Positions 11,396 to 22,151 of a stretch of 64,000 nt of DNA are shown one piece after another (the first letter of the stretch is position 1; each line of letters begins with the position of its first letter). The notes below the pieces were generated by a model, which did no database searches, had not been told where the DNA came from, and saw only the letters and a program-made list of their open reading frames with translations. The stretch is from contig NC_088305.1 of the NCBI RefSeq assembly GCF_032854445.1, positions 29,104,628 through 29,168,627 on the forward strand, in the 5' to 3' direction. Origin of the DNA: Liolophura sinensis (Eukaryota > Mollusca > Polyplacophora > Chitonida > Chitonidae). The translations under genes were made by a program, and so were the position numbers.

Positions 11396-11697
11396 AGGTC
11401 ACATCCACACCCATGGGTCACATCCACAACCATGAGTCACATCCACACCCATGAGTCATGTCCACACCCATGAGTCACATCCACAACCCTGAGTCACATC
11501 CACAACCCTGAGTCACATCCTCAACCATGGGGCACATCCATACCCATGGGTCACATCCACACCCATGGGTCACATCCACACCCATGAGTTACATCCTCAA
11601 CCATGGGTCACATCCACATCCATGAGGCGTGTCCACACCCATGGGTCGCATCCACAACGATGGGTCACATCTACACCCATGGGTCACATCCATAATG
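11396..11697. repeat. 19-bp tandem array, ~16 copies
   Basis: The unit is of the form GTCACATCCACACCCATGG with variable ACACCC/ACAACC and GGG/GAG positions, repeating at 19 bp. It lies downstream of the 233-aa gene and may be in its 3' UTR. Confidence 0.93.
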
Positions 11698-12121
11698 ATT
11701 AGGTGCTGTTACCATGGCTCACATATATATGCATCATGACTAGGCACTATTCGGATGTGTCACAAATCATGTATGATGAGTGCACGCTAGTCTCATGGAC
11801 GATAACAGAAAATTGTTAATTTGATTCACAAAACACTGGACAGAGGAATTTAGAGGAACGCAATGAGAAGAACTATAAACAATACAAGAGGACACTGACA
11901 CTGTAAAGCTGATACAACTGACCAATGATATCATGGATTACGACACAGAATGGCGAGGGGTTTCAAATATTAGTTGCGTCAGCAGCAGACGAAGATAAAG
12001 AAAATCTTAATTTAAACTTCAGGAAACTGTTCCCAAGATTGATGAAAGAAGGTTGACGTTGGAATTAGGGTGGCTATAGATTGAAAAGATGTAAAAATGT
12101 GCGGCAGATGGACTGTGGTGA

Positions 12122-12463
12122 TTAAGGGCTTGTGGGTGACTGCAGAAACTCTTCCGTCTCAAGCTGTAATCCCCAGAAGGTCTCCACGTACGTCCTCTTG
12201 TGCCAGCCGTTCTCGTCCTCATCCCATGCTCCCAGGGAAATGCGGATGTCACCCTCAGGGGTTTGGTAGAACACGAAGGCTCTCTTGGCGCCCATCACCT
12301 GTAGCACAGCATGTCGATCCTGGCACTTGATTGAGGTGCGGACCGCGTGTGCGGGCACACCCAGTTCCTGGAAAAAGTCACTGACAATACGGCAGAAATC
12401 CTGCACCCTCTCGTCAACACTGCGGAGGGTGAACTGCCGGTAATCCCGCAGCCATTGGGGTAC
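12122..12463 (-). CDS. 233-aa gene, exon 6 (last)
   Basis: Residues 121-233 and the stop. The acceptor is a good polypyrimidine tract (CTTCTCCCTCAG) at 12464. The first codons are GTA CCC CAA. This exon holds the best-conserved-looking part of the protein. Confidence 0.82.
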   Translation of the reverse strand, partial: VPQWLRDYRQFTLRSVDERVQDFCRIVSDFFQELGVPAHAVRTSIKCQDRHAVLQVMGAKRAFVFYQTPEGDIRISLGAWDEDENGWHKRTYVETFWGLQLETEEFLQSPTSP

Positions 12464-15400
12464 CTGAGGGAGAAGACAACACGTTGAATCAGTCAGAAAC
12501 ATTTCCTGTATCTATATGATGTGATGTTATGCCAAGGAGACATTTATTTCAAGGTTTGTCTCGTCAACTAGTATGACAACAGTTTAACAGACGTTGTAAG
12601 TGCTAAAATGAGCAGCAAAAGATTGGAAAATCTGCTCTTAAATATTAAGTCAGTGTTGAATCAAATTCAGAAATCTAAATGATAATGACCCACGTTAGTA
12701 TCTTTAACATTCGACATATGTTCATCTTTCTGTATAATGCACAAGGCATGCCTAAAGACTTCTATGTCTGTTAAAACACGGGACCGATCTTTTCCATCGA
12801 AAAGGAGCCTTTGGGAAAATTTTGAGAAGCATACAGAATATTATCCTTTAGCAAACGTCTAATTTAAAAAACAAAAAGGTCAAAGACACCAGATCATTGA
12901 TACAGCGTTGTGCACAAGTACTTACCCCGTCACCACGTGCATCGATGAATCCATCGATATTGTCGAAGTCTCGTGACTTTACAATGCCATGTATATCCCT
13001 CCTGTCCTGGCACAAGTTCTGCCACGTTAAGGGGTGCCTGTTATGAGAGTGAAGAGATGAAAAGCGGAGTGTATATAGTTGACCAGGTCTTGCAGTAAAG
13101 TTGAACGATGGCACAATATTAGATCGTGTATGAAAATAAATGAGTGTTCATCATAAGCCATTCAGTGTATGTGAATAGGCCATTGAGAAAAACATTCTGC
13201 AATACATGGATTACCTGGTATTTCAGCCTATGCCTATTTACATTACATACGTATTATGTATTCTAATGTATATAATGTAGGTTTGTGCTTACGGATACAT
13301 GTATTCTATGTGTTTTACGTTTGCTGTGTTGCTTCACACACAGGTAAGCAACTTACTAATAGATGTGTTCTATGTATTTAAAGCTTATTGTGTTGCTTCA
13401 CACACAGGTAAGCAACTTAGTAACAGATGTGTTCTATGTATTTAAAGCTTGCTGTGTTGCTTCACACACAGGTAAGCAACTTACTAATAGATGTGTTCTA
13501 TGTATTTAAAGCTTGTTGTGTTGCTTCACACACAGGTAAGCAACTTAGTAACAGATGTGTTCTATGTATTAAAAGCTTGCTGTGTTGCTTCACACACAGG
13601 TAAGCAACTTAGTAACAGATGTGTTCTATGTATTTAAAGCTTGTTGTGTTGCCTCACACACAGGTAAGCCACTTAGTAATAGATGTGTTCTGTGTGTTTT
13701 AAGTTTGCTGTGTTGCTTCACACACAGGTAAGCAACTTATTAATACAGATAATACTTTAAGTCTTACCTGCTATTGTTTATCCTATTTGCTAAGTATTCC
13801 CGCCAGTTTTCCTCCATCTGAAAATGTTGATACAAATTACAACACTGGATATGTATTGCTAATCTTAAGCTTGCATTCAATATAATGTCAAAGGTATTTA
13901 ACTTTCATACGTATTAAAGCTTATAGGATCACAACAATGCTCAGAGTAAGAATAAAGTTATACAGACTTTCAAAGTAATTTAACGTCATTTTAAGAGACT
14001 AGCTAAATAAAAATAACGCTCTCCATGGACAGAGGTTTTAATTAAAGTTGTTAATAAAATGAAAAGCCATTTCCTTAGAGAACTAAAATGACGCAGTGAC
14101 TTAGATTTAGCAGACTGTCTTGCACAGAATTAGTTTTTACTTTAGTGAACCATAACTAAAGTGTAGTTATCATAGTTACTTAAACTACGTGAACAATAAT
14201 TAACCGAAAACGTCTTCATTGTGATGAATTAAACTGACTTTCATTACCTGAGTGCCATACACCGGAAATCCATCGCCGGCTGCGCCGCGGCTGCAAATAG
14301 ATACAACGATATTCTGAAATCTAGAGCAGAAAATTATTGATAGCTGTAACTAATAGATAATGTATTGATTTACCAATTTTCAGCTTTATGCCAAAAATTT
14401 CTATTAGGCCTATATAAATTACCATACACAATAGTCTCATATTCGCCAAACATTCTTTTAAAGCAAACTTATATCTAAACTATCTTTTATCTACTGTTAT
14501 CAGCCTGTAGGTTCATTCTAAATACGATGCAAATTTGGTATGCTTGCGTACAAAACCTAACAGATACTTGGATTTGAACTCTCAGTCTATACATCCGTAA
14601 ACTAACCTTGCTCTTTGTCTGAGGACCAGCTGGTTGTTTCCATCGTTTTTCTTGCAGCTTCTACGCCCTCTGCGACGCTAAACAAACAAAGTAACTGTCA
14701 CTTGATCATCTGCCATGGAATTTTCCCACAGTTTTCAGTATATATTTGTTTATTTAATTGGTGTTTTACACCGTATTGAAGAATATTTCACTTATACAAG
14801 CATTATGGTGCTAGGAAACCGCGCAGAACCTGGTGGTAACCCACGACCATCCGCAGGTTGCTGACAGAACTTTCCACGTACGGGCGGAGAGGAAGCCAGA
14901 ATGAGCTGGACCGCAGGTGTGAAACTCCTGGTCATTCTGCCGTGCTGGCGTGCTTCACCCCCCCCCCCCCCCCCCCCCCCGTCGGCCACGGAAGACCCCA
15001 GTTTTCAGTAAGTGGACCGAAATAACTAGCAGTGCGTATTCTCATTAAAGTTTGTTGTCAGTATGGGCTATATACATCCGTCTCCTGACTTCAAATCTAC
15101 AACCATTTGTGTGGTTACATAAGCGAGGTGCTCTGAACGTAGACCTAAAACCTCTACCTCCATGACAGTATGGTATACCAATCGGACATCTGTAGGCCTG
15201 CATGTGTATGTATCAACTTAATGTAAATAGGTATTAATTAAATGAGTACACGTATGCATAATTTGATGGTAATTAGACACTTGGAGATATTTATACGGTC
15301 AGATTTGTAGATCTACTATATTTTATCCTTTAAACTACAGTTTATACCGTGTGGTCGTACGTAAAGTTCACTGGAGATCATTCTTCACAGTTTAATACAG

Positions 15401-16489
15401 TTCGTGAACAAACGTAGTGTCAAAACTCTCTTGGAATCATTTACATGTACTTCAGGAGTTTGTATTGATGTAGGCATCACAATATAGCCACAAAGCGGTT
15501 AGGCTCATCGCAATATGGTCACAACGTGGTTAGGCTCATCATAATATGGCCACAAAGCGGTTAGGCTCATCACAATATGGTCACAAAGCGGTTAGGCTCA
15601 TCACAATGTGGCCACAAAGCGGTAGGGCTCATCACATTATAGCCACAAAGCCGTTTGGGCTCATCACAATATGGCTACAAAGCGCTTGAGCTCATCGCAA
15701 TATACCCACAAAGCGGTTAGGCTCATCACAATGTGGCCACAAAGCGGTTGGGCTTATCTTATAATTCACCATCTTAATACGTGCGTTAGACAACAATATA
15801 ACACACACTTCAATAAAATATAATTCATGGAATTGTGGAATGTATTCATTTTTAATTAATAAAAACAAATTAGGTGTGTTCTTATGTCGATGGTGAAAAA
15901 AGTATGCGTCTGTTTTGAAGTATTTTTATTGAGGATATATGTGGTTAATATAACTGTAGCCTGAGGGGAATTCTTCAGTGGTAAGTACCATATTATGCTA
16001 TGAAATAGTTTTGATTGCCTTATGTATATATGTATACCAAATTTAACACATGATATTCTGTGAAAAAGTTTTAATGGACAGAAAAACATAACAAGTTGTA
16101 TTGAACATCATTACTGCAATATACATAGGCTATATTTTCGGAGGCTTTACAGTGCCTAAATGAAAAAAATTTCCACTGGAAAGAAATGGTTTTAATTTTG
16201 CCAGACACCATATTGTTTACCTGTATATAATACATATAATAATTCCACATCATGCCAAAATGCAGAAGCAAAACATTTTAAAAGTTTGAAAATTTTACAT
16301 GCAAGATGGAGGCCGTGCATATGGATAACTAATATTATTTATGCATAGTCACGCATTTAGCGCCCTGAAGCATTTAAGATGCGCTATTGGAGAGAATTAA
16401 CTTACCCCGCAACAACTCAGAAAGCAGTCAACGAATCGACTGATCGCTCCACGACCTTTCTTGTTGGATTTAAGCTTTCCTTTAGCCAT
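12122..16489 (-). CDS. Unrecognised 233-residue protein, six exons
   Basis: Exons on the minus strand: 16406-16489, 14607-14677, 14248-14290, 13768-13817, 12926-13037 and 12122-12463. All junctions are GT..AG, phases agree and the sum is 702 nt (233 residues plus stop). The start ATG at 16489 has a good context (ACAATGG). Residues 1-60 are strongly basic (KLKSNKKGRG, then RRRGRR) with a Cys cluster DCFLSCCG at 22-28 that could be lipid-modified. Residues 67-120 are polar and helical-looking with many Trp/Arg/Asp. Residues 121-233 look like a compact alpha/beta domain with a Trp-rich end (SLGAWDEDENGW, YVETFWGL). There is no signal peptide or membrane segment. I do not recognise the family. 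The regular exon structure makes it a real gene; its function is unknown. Confidence 0.8.
12926..13037 (-). CDS. 233-aa gene, exon 5
   Basis: Residues 83-120 (RHPLTWQNLCQDRRD to IDARGDG). Acceptor CATAACAG, donor GTAAGT. It enters in phase 2 (the AGG codon is split with exon 4) and leaves in phase 0. Confidence 0.82.
13304..13745. repeat. 64-bp tandem array, ~7 copies, in intron 4 of the 233-aa gene
   Basis: The word CACACACAGGTAAGCAAC recurs at an exact 64-bp spacing (CAGG at 13341, 13405, 13469, 13533, 13597, 13661 and 13725). Each unit holds a short inverted repeat, GTTGCTT and AAGCAAC, separated by about 11 bp. Copies differ by only a few bases, so the array is young or homogenised. Confidence 0.96.
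13768..13817 (-). CDS. 233-aa gene, exon 4
   Basis: Residues 67-82 (MEENWREYLANRINNS) plus two bases of codon 83. Acceptor TTTTCAG, donor GTAAGA. An alternative start at this Met is possible but would lose the basic N-terminus. Confidence 0.75.
14248..14290 (-). CDS. 233-aa gene, exon 3
   Basis: Residues 52-66 (SRGAAGDGFPVYGTQ). Acceptor ATTTGCAG, donor GTAATG. The exon is only 43 bp and is supported mainly by matching phases on both sides. Confidence 0.65.
14607..14677 (-). CDS. 233-aa gene, exon 2
   Basis: Residues 29-51 (RRRGRRSCKKNDGNNQ and on) plus two bases. Acceptor TTTGTTTAG, donor GTTAGT. Confidence 0.68.
14741..14998 (-). mobile_element. SINE (family A) with 12-bp target duplications and poly(C) insert
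   Basis: This is a minus-strand family A copy with the tail (TGGTGTTTTACACCGTATTG reading plus) on the left and the tRNA head on the right. CAGTTTTCAGTA flanks both ends exactly (14729-14740 and 14999-15010). A run of 23 C at 14958-14980 interrupts the tRNA head. It lies just upstream of exon 2 of the 233-aa gene, in intron 1. Confidence 0.93.
15480..15752. repeat. 31-bp tandem array, ~9 copies, in intron 1 of the 233-aa gene
   Basis: The unit contains AAAGCGGTTAGGCTCATC, then ACAATATGGCCAC, at 31-bp spacing (AGGCTCATC at 15501, 15532 and onward). Confidence 0.93.
16406..16489 (-). CDS. 233-aa gene, exon 1
   Basis: Residues 1-28, starting MAKGKLKSNKKGRG and ending in the Cys cluster. Donor GTAAGT. 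The 5' UTR and promoter lie just to the right, in a CpG-bearing stretch. Confidence 0.75.
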
Positions 16490-16499
16490 TGTAATCTTT

Positions 16500-16730
16500 C
16501 AAGTCTGAATACGGACGTAACGTCACTTGTATCAAGTCAAAGAACGTTTGAGTGCAACCATGACGACGGCCATTTGTGACGTCGTCAGCGAAAGATGCTG
16601 ACGCATGCCTTAACGCATAATGATTCGATTGGGTTTTACGGGTTTTTCAATCAGTAGCTTTTCCCATTGTTTTTATGACGTAGTTACGTCAACTTCCTCG
16701 GTCTTATATACGCGCGGGAAAGTCTGCTGA
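16500..16730 (-). promoter_or_regulatory. CRE/ATF-rich promoter of the 233-aa gene
   Basis: Upstream of the ATG lie TAACGTCA (16518), TGACGTCG (16577), TGACGCAT (16599) and a 16-bp inverted pair TGACGTAGTTACGTCA (16676-16691). Also present are a YY1-like GGCCATTTG (16569) and an E2F-like GCGCGGGAAA (16712). CREB/ATF, YY1 and E2F sites are typical of CpG-type animal promoters. Site identity is by motif only. Confidence 0.5.
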
Positions 16731-16821
16731 TGCATGACGGGAGGCTCATGCAACTTTGTACGGCGGTTGGTCAGTGTAAATACGTGCTGCGTTGTATATA
16801 ACGGGTATATAACAGGTGAAG

Positions 16822-18010
16822 AAGGTAGTGTTTTGTAGTGAAAAATGACATTAAGGTTTTTTGTGACAGTAGAATCTCTGCACTATACCAGGGGGTGAAA
16901 TGACAGCCCATTTTGAAATCAAAGATTTTTATTCATGAAGAAACCGGGCAATTCATCATTTGACCTTTTATCACGTGACACCTGGAATAGGTGTAGACAA
17001 TTTAAAATTCTCACATTGCTTTTATTAAATGTTATAACAATGCAATTTTTTCACCTACTCCTTTCCTTGTTAAAATTGTTTTACATTAGCTTATATTTTA
17101 ATCTAATTTAAATTCTATACAGTTGCTGGTCCACTGAGTTGCGGAAATCTTCAGTGAGGAAGGTGTGGAAGTTTGGCATGCGGTTCTTGTATCATTCCCC
17201 CACCAACATCGTGGAAGTGGAAAATTCTAGAAAAGTTCATTAATGGGGAAAACAAAATTTGAAACAAAACTACATTACGTTTTATCGGCTTTTTAATGCC
17301 AATGTTCAAATTTCTCTAGAGGCCTGTATGTAGGCTTGCTCACTTTTTTCAGATTTAAGATAAAACTGACAGTTACGGAAGTATAGGCCCTATATTGGTG
17401 TCTAGTCGTGCGAGTATACGCATTGCTCATACGGACAATAGGCCGCTAAATAATCCTGTTGTCAATAAATATTCATCCCATTTTTTGACATTAACCCTAT
17501 ACACCAGTCTTACAACAAACATTTATACAGATTATAGTCTTTGCGAACGTCGTAACGAACTCAGTCTTAAAACGTTTTCATTCAAATAGGCTCATGCTCC
17601 CCCCGGCTTTAAATCTTACTGGTGATTATATCGTCGTTTGTTTTTGATGGTGTGAGGTGGTTGGGAGGAATTCGGTGGGAGGAAATACGGCAGGGTCTGG
17701 GGGAAACCCACGATCATCCGCAGGTCGTTGCGGTCGTAAATAATAAGTAAACGAAATCTGTAAGAGCAGAGTCTTGTAATGAGAAGCAGTCAACAGTTTT
17801 CAACGATTCTTTAAGCACTGAAGGAAGGTTGTCGGCAATTGAATTTAACCAGTGTCTCAACTGAGAACCACGCAGAACCATTACATCTTCAAAAACACGT
17901 TTTCATTTTGCAAGAATATTTTCCCAATATGTATCCATGATCATGGGTAGATACCACTAATGAGGTCGCCATTATGACGACATCGAAGCAACCGTAACTC
18001 GGAGGTAATG
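16822..18010. other. Intergenic with one SINE fragment
   Basis: A family A SINE middle fragment in minus orientation lies at about 17655-17735 (GGGGGAAACCCACGATCATC, then CCGCAGGTCG). No exon was recognised in the rest. Confidence 0.45.
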
Positions 18011-18021
18011 ATTGAAAGACT

Positions 18022-18110
18022 TACACTGCGGATCACTCCGGGATTTGAACTCTCCTCATCTGAATTTCAACGCTCTGCCAGTTGAGCGACACGTTATAGC
18101 TGCTCCCCTT
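18022..18110 (-). mobile_element. tRNA-like SINE head
   Basis: Read on the minus strand, TGTCGCTCAACTGGCAGAGC fits an A box and GAGTTCAAATCCCGG a B box at tRNA-like spacing. The anticodon stem and the acceptor stem do not pair, so this is a SINE head or tRNA relic, not a functional tRNA. Confidence 0.5.
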
Positions 18111-18302
18111 GCCGCTGCTATATGTGCTTATATGGAATAGTGCAGATAAAAGATCATCCCTCCAGTTGGCAAGGATTTTTCTCAAAGTCACATTAAATGT
18201 AAGAAACTGTGAACGCAAACATGCCCCGTACACTATCTGTTCCTGGTCACATCAGAAACGAAACTCTCATCCCCAGGAGTTTTTCCGCGTTTAGTTTGTT
18301 AC

Positions 18303-18453
18303 CCTCAGGTAACGGGGGAAACCCACGACCATCCAAACCTTCCCACTTACGATTTGAGAGAAAGCCAGCATGAGCTGGACTTGAACTCAAAGCGACCGCA
18401 TTGGTGGGTCACTACGCTGCGCTAGCACGCTAACCAAATGAGTCACAGAGGCC
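18303..18453 (-). mobile_element. SINE (family A), 5' two thirds
   Basis: It shares GGGGGAAACCCACGACCATC, CAGCATGAGCTGGACTTG and the tRNA head (GAGTCACAGAGGCC reading plus) with the copy at 7.3 kb. The tail side is missing. The microsatellite at 18454 starts exactly at the head end. Confidence 0.75.
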
Positions 18454-18555
18454 TGTATGTATGTATGTATGTATGTATGTATGTATGTATGTATGTATGT
18501 ATGTATGTATGTATGTATGTATGTATGTATGTATGTATGTATGTATGTTTGTATG

Positions 18556-18609
<54 letters not shown>

Positions 18610-18622
18610 CGCGCGTGCGTGC

Positions 18623-18689
<67 letters not shown>
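18454..18689. repeat. Composite microsatellite (GTAT)n-(GT)n-(GC)n-(GT)n
   Basis: About 100 bp of GTAT repeats pass into GT repeats, a GC run at 18601-18615, GTGC repeats and GT again. The GT/GC part is alternating purine-pyrimidine for well over 100 bp. All ORFs across it (His/Thr, Cys/Val or Met-Tyr-Val-Cys repeats) are artefacts. Confidence 0.98.
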
Positions 18690-18690
<1 letters not shown>

Positions 18691-18740
18691 AAGCTTGGGG
18701 TGTCACGTTGTACCTGAGGGCCAAGGGAGGCGAAGTACCA

Positions 18741-18806
18741 TAGTTGTATGACCTAGGTCTCCCGGTTCGAGGGGGAAGCTCTAACAATTTGGCCACCGAA
18801 GGGATG
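18741..18806 (-). mobile_element. tRNA-like SINE head (family B type)
   Basis: On the minus strand, CCTTCGGTGGCCAAATTG with TTAGAGC resembles an A box and CCCTCGAACCGGGAG a B box. It corresponds to the head of the family B copy at 20.3 kb. Confidence 0.55.
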
Positions 18807-19289
18807 AGGGGACTTACACGTCATACAAGTTAAGACAAGTGGTCTTCAACGAACACAACCCTGGCTAAACAGCCATAGTATCGTCGTCGATTGTTCGCTG
18901 TTATCAGTAATCCACAGAGGGTAATATACATAGAAGGGTGGAGTTAACAACATCCTTTTAATCCCTCGAGGCATTAATATAGTCACAGCCATTGTCCACA
19001 GAAATGAAGTCTTTTACAGTTTACCAGTATACCTTATATCCACCATCGCTCTATGTAACATGATTTATACAACGAACATTTATCGTATTTACGGGAAAGA
19101 TGTCACACTTTTCCAAACGTCTTCATATTAACATTCGTACTGACATATAGACATCACGCAGCGTGAGATTGATAAGTGAGGAAGTTGTCTCCCATGTCAT
19201 AGCTTGGCTGCTAAAGTTATTCCCCATGATCTTCAGGTGTACAGATATTTTCCGATCTGCTTCGAATACAGAAAGATTCAGCCTTTTTA
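18807..19289. other. Intergenic, no gene seen
   Basis: No ORF, repeat or motif worth naming was found. Confidence 0.4.
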
Positions 19290-19575
19290 TCTATCAAAGA
19301 CTTTGAAAATAGTACTTGCAGTTGTCTCGCTTGGTGCTCAGAAGAGAGAGGGTTAGATCACGGAAACATGAGTGGTTGATCCAGAGTCAGAATAATCTGT
19401 CTGGGCGAGGTGTCATATTTGGTGTCTTCGGTATGATACTTCAGTGGCGGCAACACGTTGGCGGCATGGACTCGCACTGCCTCAAGAAGATACAGTATAT
19501 GTACACAGACCTAATGACTCCTCGCCGTATTATTACTGAAAAATTGTTAAGTACGACGTTAAACCACAAGTTTGG
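19290..19575 (+). mobile_element. SINE (family B)
   Basis: It contains TCGCTTGGTGCTCAG, the TGTCTGGGCGAGGTGTCAT body, GATACTTCAGTGGCGG, and the tail TACTGAAAAATTGTTAAG then TACGACGTTAAACC. It serves as the uninterrupted reference for the MITE-split copy at 2.2-2.6 kb. Confidence 0.8.
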
Positions 19576-20281
19576 GCTTTGTGCTGTATTCAAGAATGTT
19601 TCATGTACATGTCGATTGTCACATGTAAAGTGGAAGAAAATTGCCTGTTGTCTACTGTAAGACAGGGTCTTTGGAATCAGTGAATGAATGCATGTTAACA
19701 GTTTAACGGCAGGTTGGCAGTATTTTGGCCATATCGTCGTGAGAACTTGTCAGAACCAGCTAACGGGTATGGTCCATGATATGAGAATGTTAATATGATA
19801 ATACGCATGTGAACCTTCGTCGAATACCGACTGTCTACACAGTAGACCAAGAACACACTCTTGGAACACCCCCTCTCCTCAACAACCTCCCCCGACCTAT
19901 TAGGCGCTTTAAAACATCGAGCCTGAGTGGCTCCGCTGACCAATAATGGCCTGTCGCCGTGTGTATCGCCCGCTGGATCGACTGAAATTGGTCAAGTACT
20001 TGGCAGTATTCGTAGTGGATGGCCGTCGTTGGTTCGACTGAGGTTGATCGGGTACTTGGCGGTATTCTTACTGGATCGCCGTCGTTTGAATGTTTTGTTC
20101 CTACACGAACTTTGGAAGACGGGCAAGCCAGAAAATGTAATTTTGAGTTATTTTATAGTACATTCTGCATCTAAATTGTAATATGTCTATATGTGTAGAC
20201 AAATTGAGCAATGTGATGGCTTTTACCAGAATAAAGATTTTCTAAATATGATACAGTGATATTGTGGGATTTACATATAGG
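19576..20281. other. Intergenic, no gene seen
   Basis: A short imperfect direct repeat lies at about 19970-20070 (CGCTGGATCGACTGAAATTG and a related TGGTTCGACTGAGGTTG). Nothing else is recognisable. Confidence 0.35.
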
Positions 20282-20632
20282 ACCTCTTCGGTGATCTAAT
20301 GGTTACAGCGTCCACCTTGAAGTCGAAATACCAGGGATCAATCTCACGTCAGGTCTTCCCAAAGATTTGTCACTGCCTCGCTTAGCTCTCAGCACTGGGA
20401 GTTTAAAGCATGGAAACAGAACTGGTTGGTCCAGTGTCAGAATAATGCGGGGTATGATGTCTGGAATCTTCGGCATGGTACTTCAGTGGCGGTATAATGT
20501 GTGTCTTCGGCATGATACTTCAGTGTGGCAGCTCTTTACCACAAGAAGACACAGTATATGTACACAAACCATATGACTCCTCGTCATCATATGACTGAAA
20601 TAATGTTAAGTATGGCGAAAAACCCCAAGTAA
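20282..20632 (+). mobile_element. Full-length SINE (family B)
   Basis: The tRNA-like head has TCTTCGGTGATCTAATGG with TTACAGCG (A box) and ACCAGGGATCAATCTC (B box). It is followed by TCGCTTAGCTCTCAGCACTG, the GGTATGATGTCTGG body (with a partial duplication of the TCTTCGGCATG segment) and the tail CATATGACTGAAATAATG, AAAAACCCCAAG. Confidence 0.8.
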
Positions 20633-21382
20633 TACATACATTACTTATACACAATGTATTAAAGTAGTTTTGAAAAGATGACGTCAGGATAGATTGTCTT
20701 TTCATGTGTATAGTTTGTCTACATGTTCATAGAGTTCAATGTGATTTTAAAACTCCATGCATACAATGAAAAACACATCTGCTTACCAATCGATGACTGT
20801 GTATTCATTAACTCCTCATGTTCAGTAGCCTCCTATGGTGCTCAGCAGAGGCCAGCCTTTGATCATTCAGTGACCAGGTGAGAACCATTCAATAACTACA
20901 GCAAGACAGCACTGCTCAAAATGTCACCAGCCAAATAACCACGCCAAAAATACAAACTGGCGTTGCGCGATGTAATCCAAAACGCCTTGTCACATTCTGT
21001 AATACGCTATTGTTCTTATTGATCGAAAAACATCAACGCTTTTTAACTCACACTGGCTGTGTCATACTGTTCCAAAAGGCTGTTACCCAAAGCAAGAGGC
21101 ATTTTAGCTAAACTTCAGTTGAACATCGTTTTGTTCGCATCGTTACTTTGAAGCTACATGAGCAACTGTGTTTGCAGAGAGCCAAATATTGGTATACCAT
21201 CAACCCTTAGACTGAAAATATGGAACATGTTTGACGCAGTCGGAGAAAGATCGTAGTCACACGGCTGATACGGATATTATTCACGGCATGTGATAAAATG
21301 TAAGTATGGGCTATGTGTTAAATGCTTGTATATATAGCTAAGGCTTATAATTAGGGTTAATATCTATACCTGGCAATGTTCG

Positions 21383-21705
21383 ATGGTTAATTCTCGTCCG
21401 CTTCGGTAGCGGTTAATCCTGGGTCGAGTCACACCTAAGACTTTAAAAGAGGAAGTTGTTACTTCCTCGCTTGGCGTTCAGCATGAAGGGGATAGTGCAA
21501 TGACTGATCGACCCGCATCAGTATAATGGCTCGGGTGGGGCCGCTTACTTGCCTTCGGTAAGGCGTCTCAGTGAGGCAGCACTAGATAAAAGTGCGGTGG
21601 AAATCCGTCCTACAACAAGGAGGCACATTACATGCGCTCCAATATCTCCTTCGTCGTCATATGACTGAAATTGTTGAGTACGACGATAAGCCCAAATCAC
21701 TCAAT
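21383..21705 (+). mobile_element. SINE (family B)
   Basis: The head has GCTTCGGTAGCGGTTAATCC. The body has TTCCTCGCTTGGCGTTCAGC and GGCTCGGGTGGGG. The tail has TCGTCGTCATATGACTG, TTGAGTACGACG. Its middle shares GTGGAAATCCGTCCTACAAC with the copy at 8.5 kb. Confidence 0.78.
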
Positions 21706-22151
21706 CACTCTATGGTTAATTCCAAACACACCACTTTCCTACAACCACAAACCCGATCACATCCATATAAATAAAAGAAATTAATTAATGAATAAGCATT
21801 ATATTTAGAAATATAAAAGAAAATGTAATAGAAAAGCGATACTAGTTCTTTCAATTTTCTTCGCAAAACGGTTTCATTACATAGATCTGCCAACCACAGT
21901 TCTTGTTACATTATACAGTCATAGCGTTTCAGTTTTACGTGTTGCCGGATACGTTTGCTTGTATGTATGTATATTAACAGGCTATCTTCACAGTTTACAA
22001 GTACTTACCCGAAAAAGTTTTTCTTGAATGACGGTGTTTTTATTGTTCATTTCTCCAGGTGAATTCTTATCTGTTTGTGTCTTATTCACAATACTCTAAC
22101 TGTAATATCAGTATTACCGTTATGAAGGATTACACACTTTCTGGATTGAGC

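Noticed and set aside
18022-18110. Functional tRNA gene
   Set aside because: A- and B-box-like words are present, but the acceptor and anticodon stems do not pair. A SINE head or relic is a better fit. The same applies at 30478, 46370 and 4440.
18387-18796. His/Thr, Cys/Val and Tyr/Ile repeat ORFs
   Set aside because: These are translations of the GT/GTAT microsatellite.
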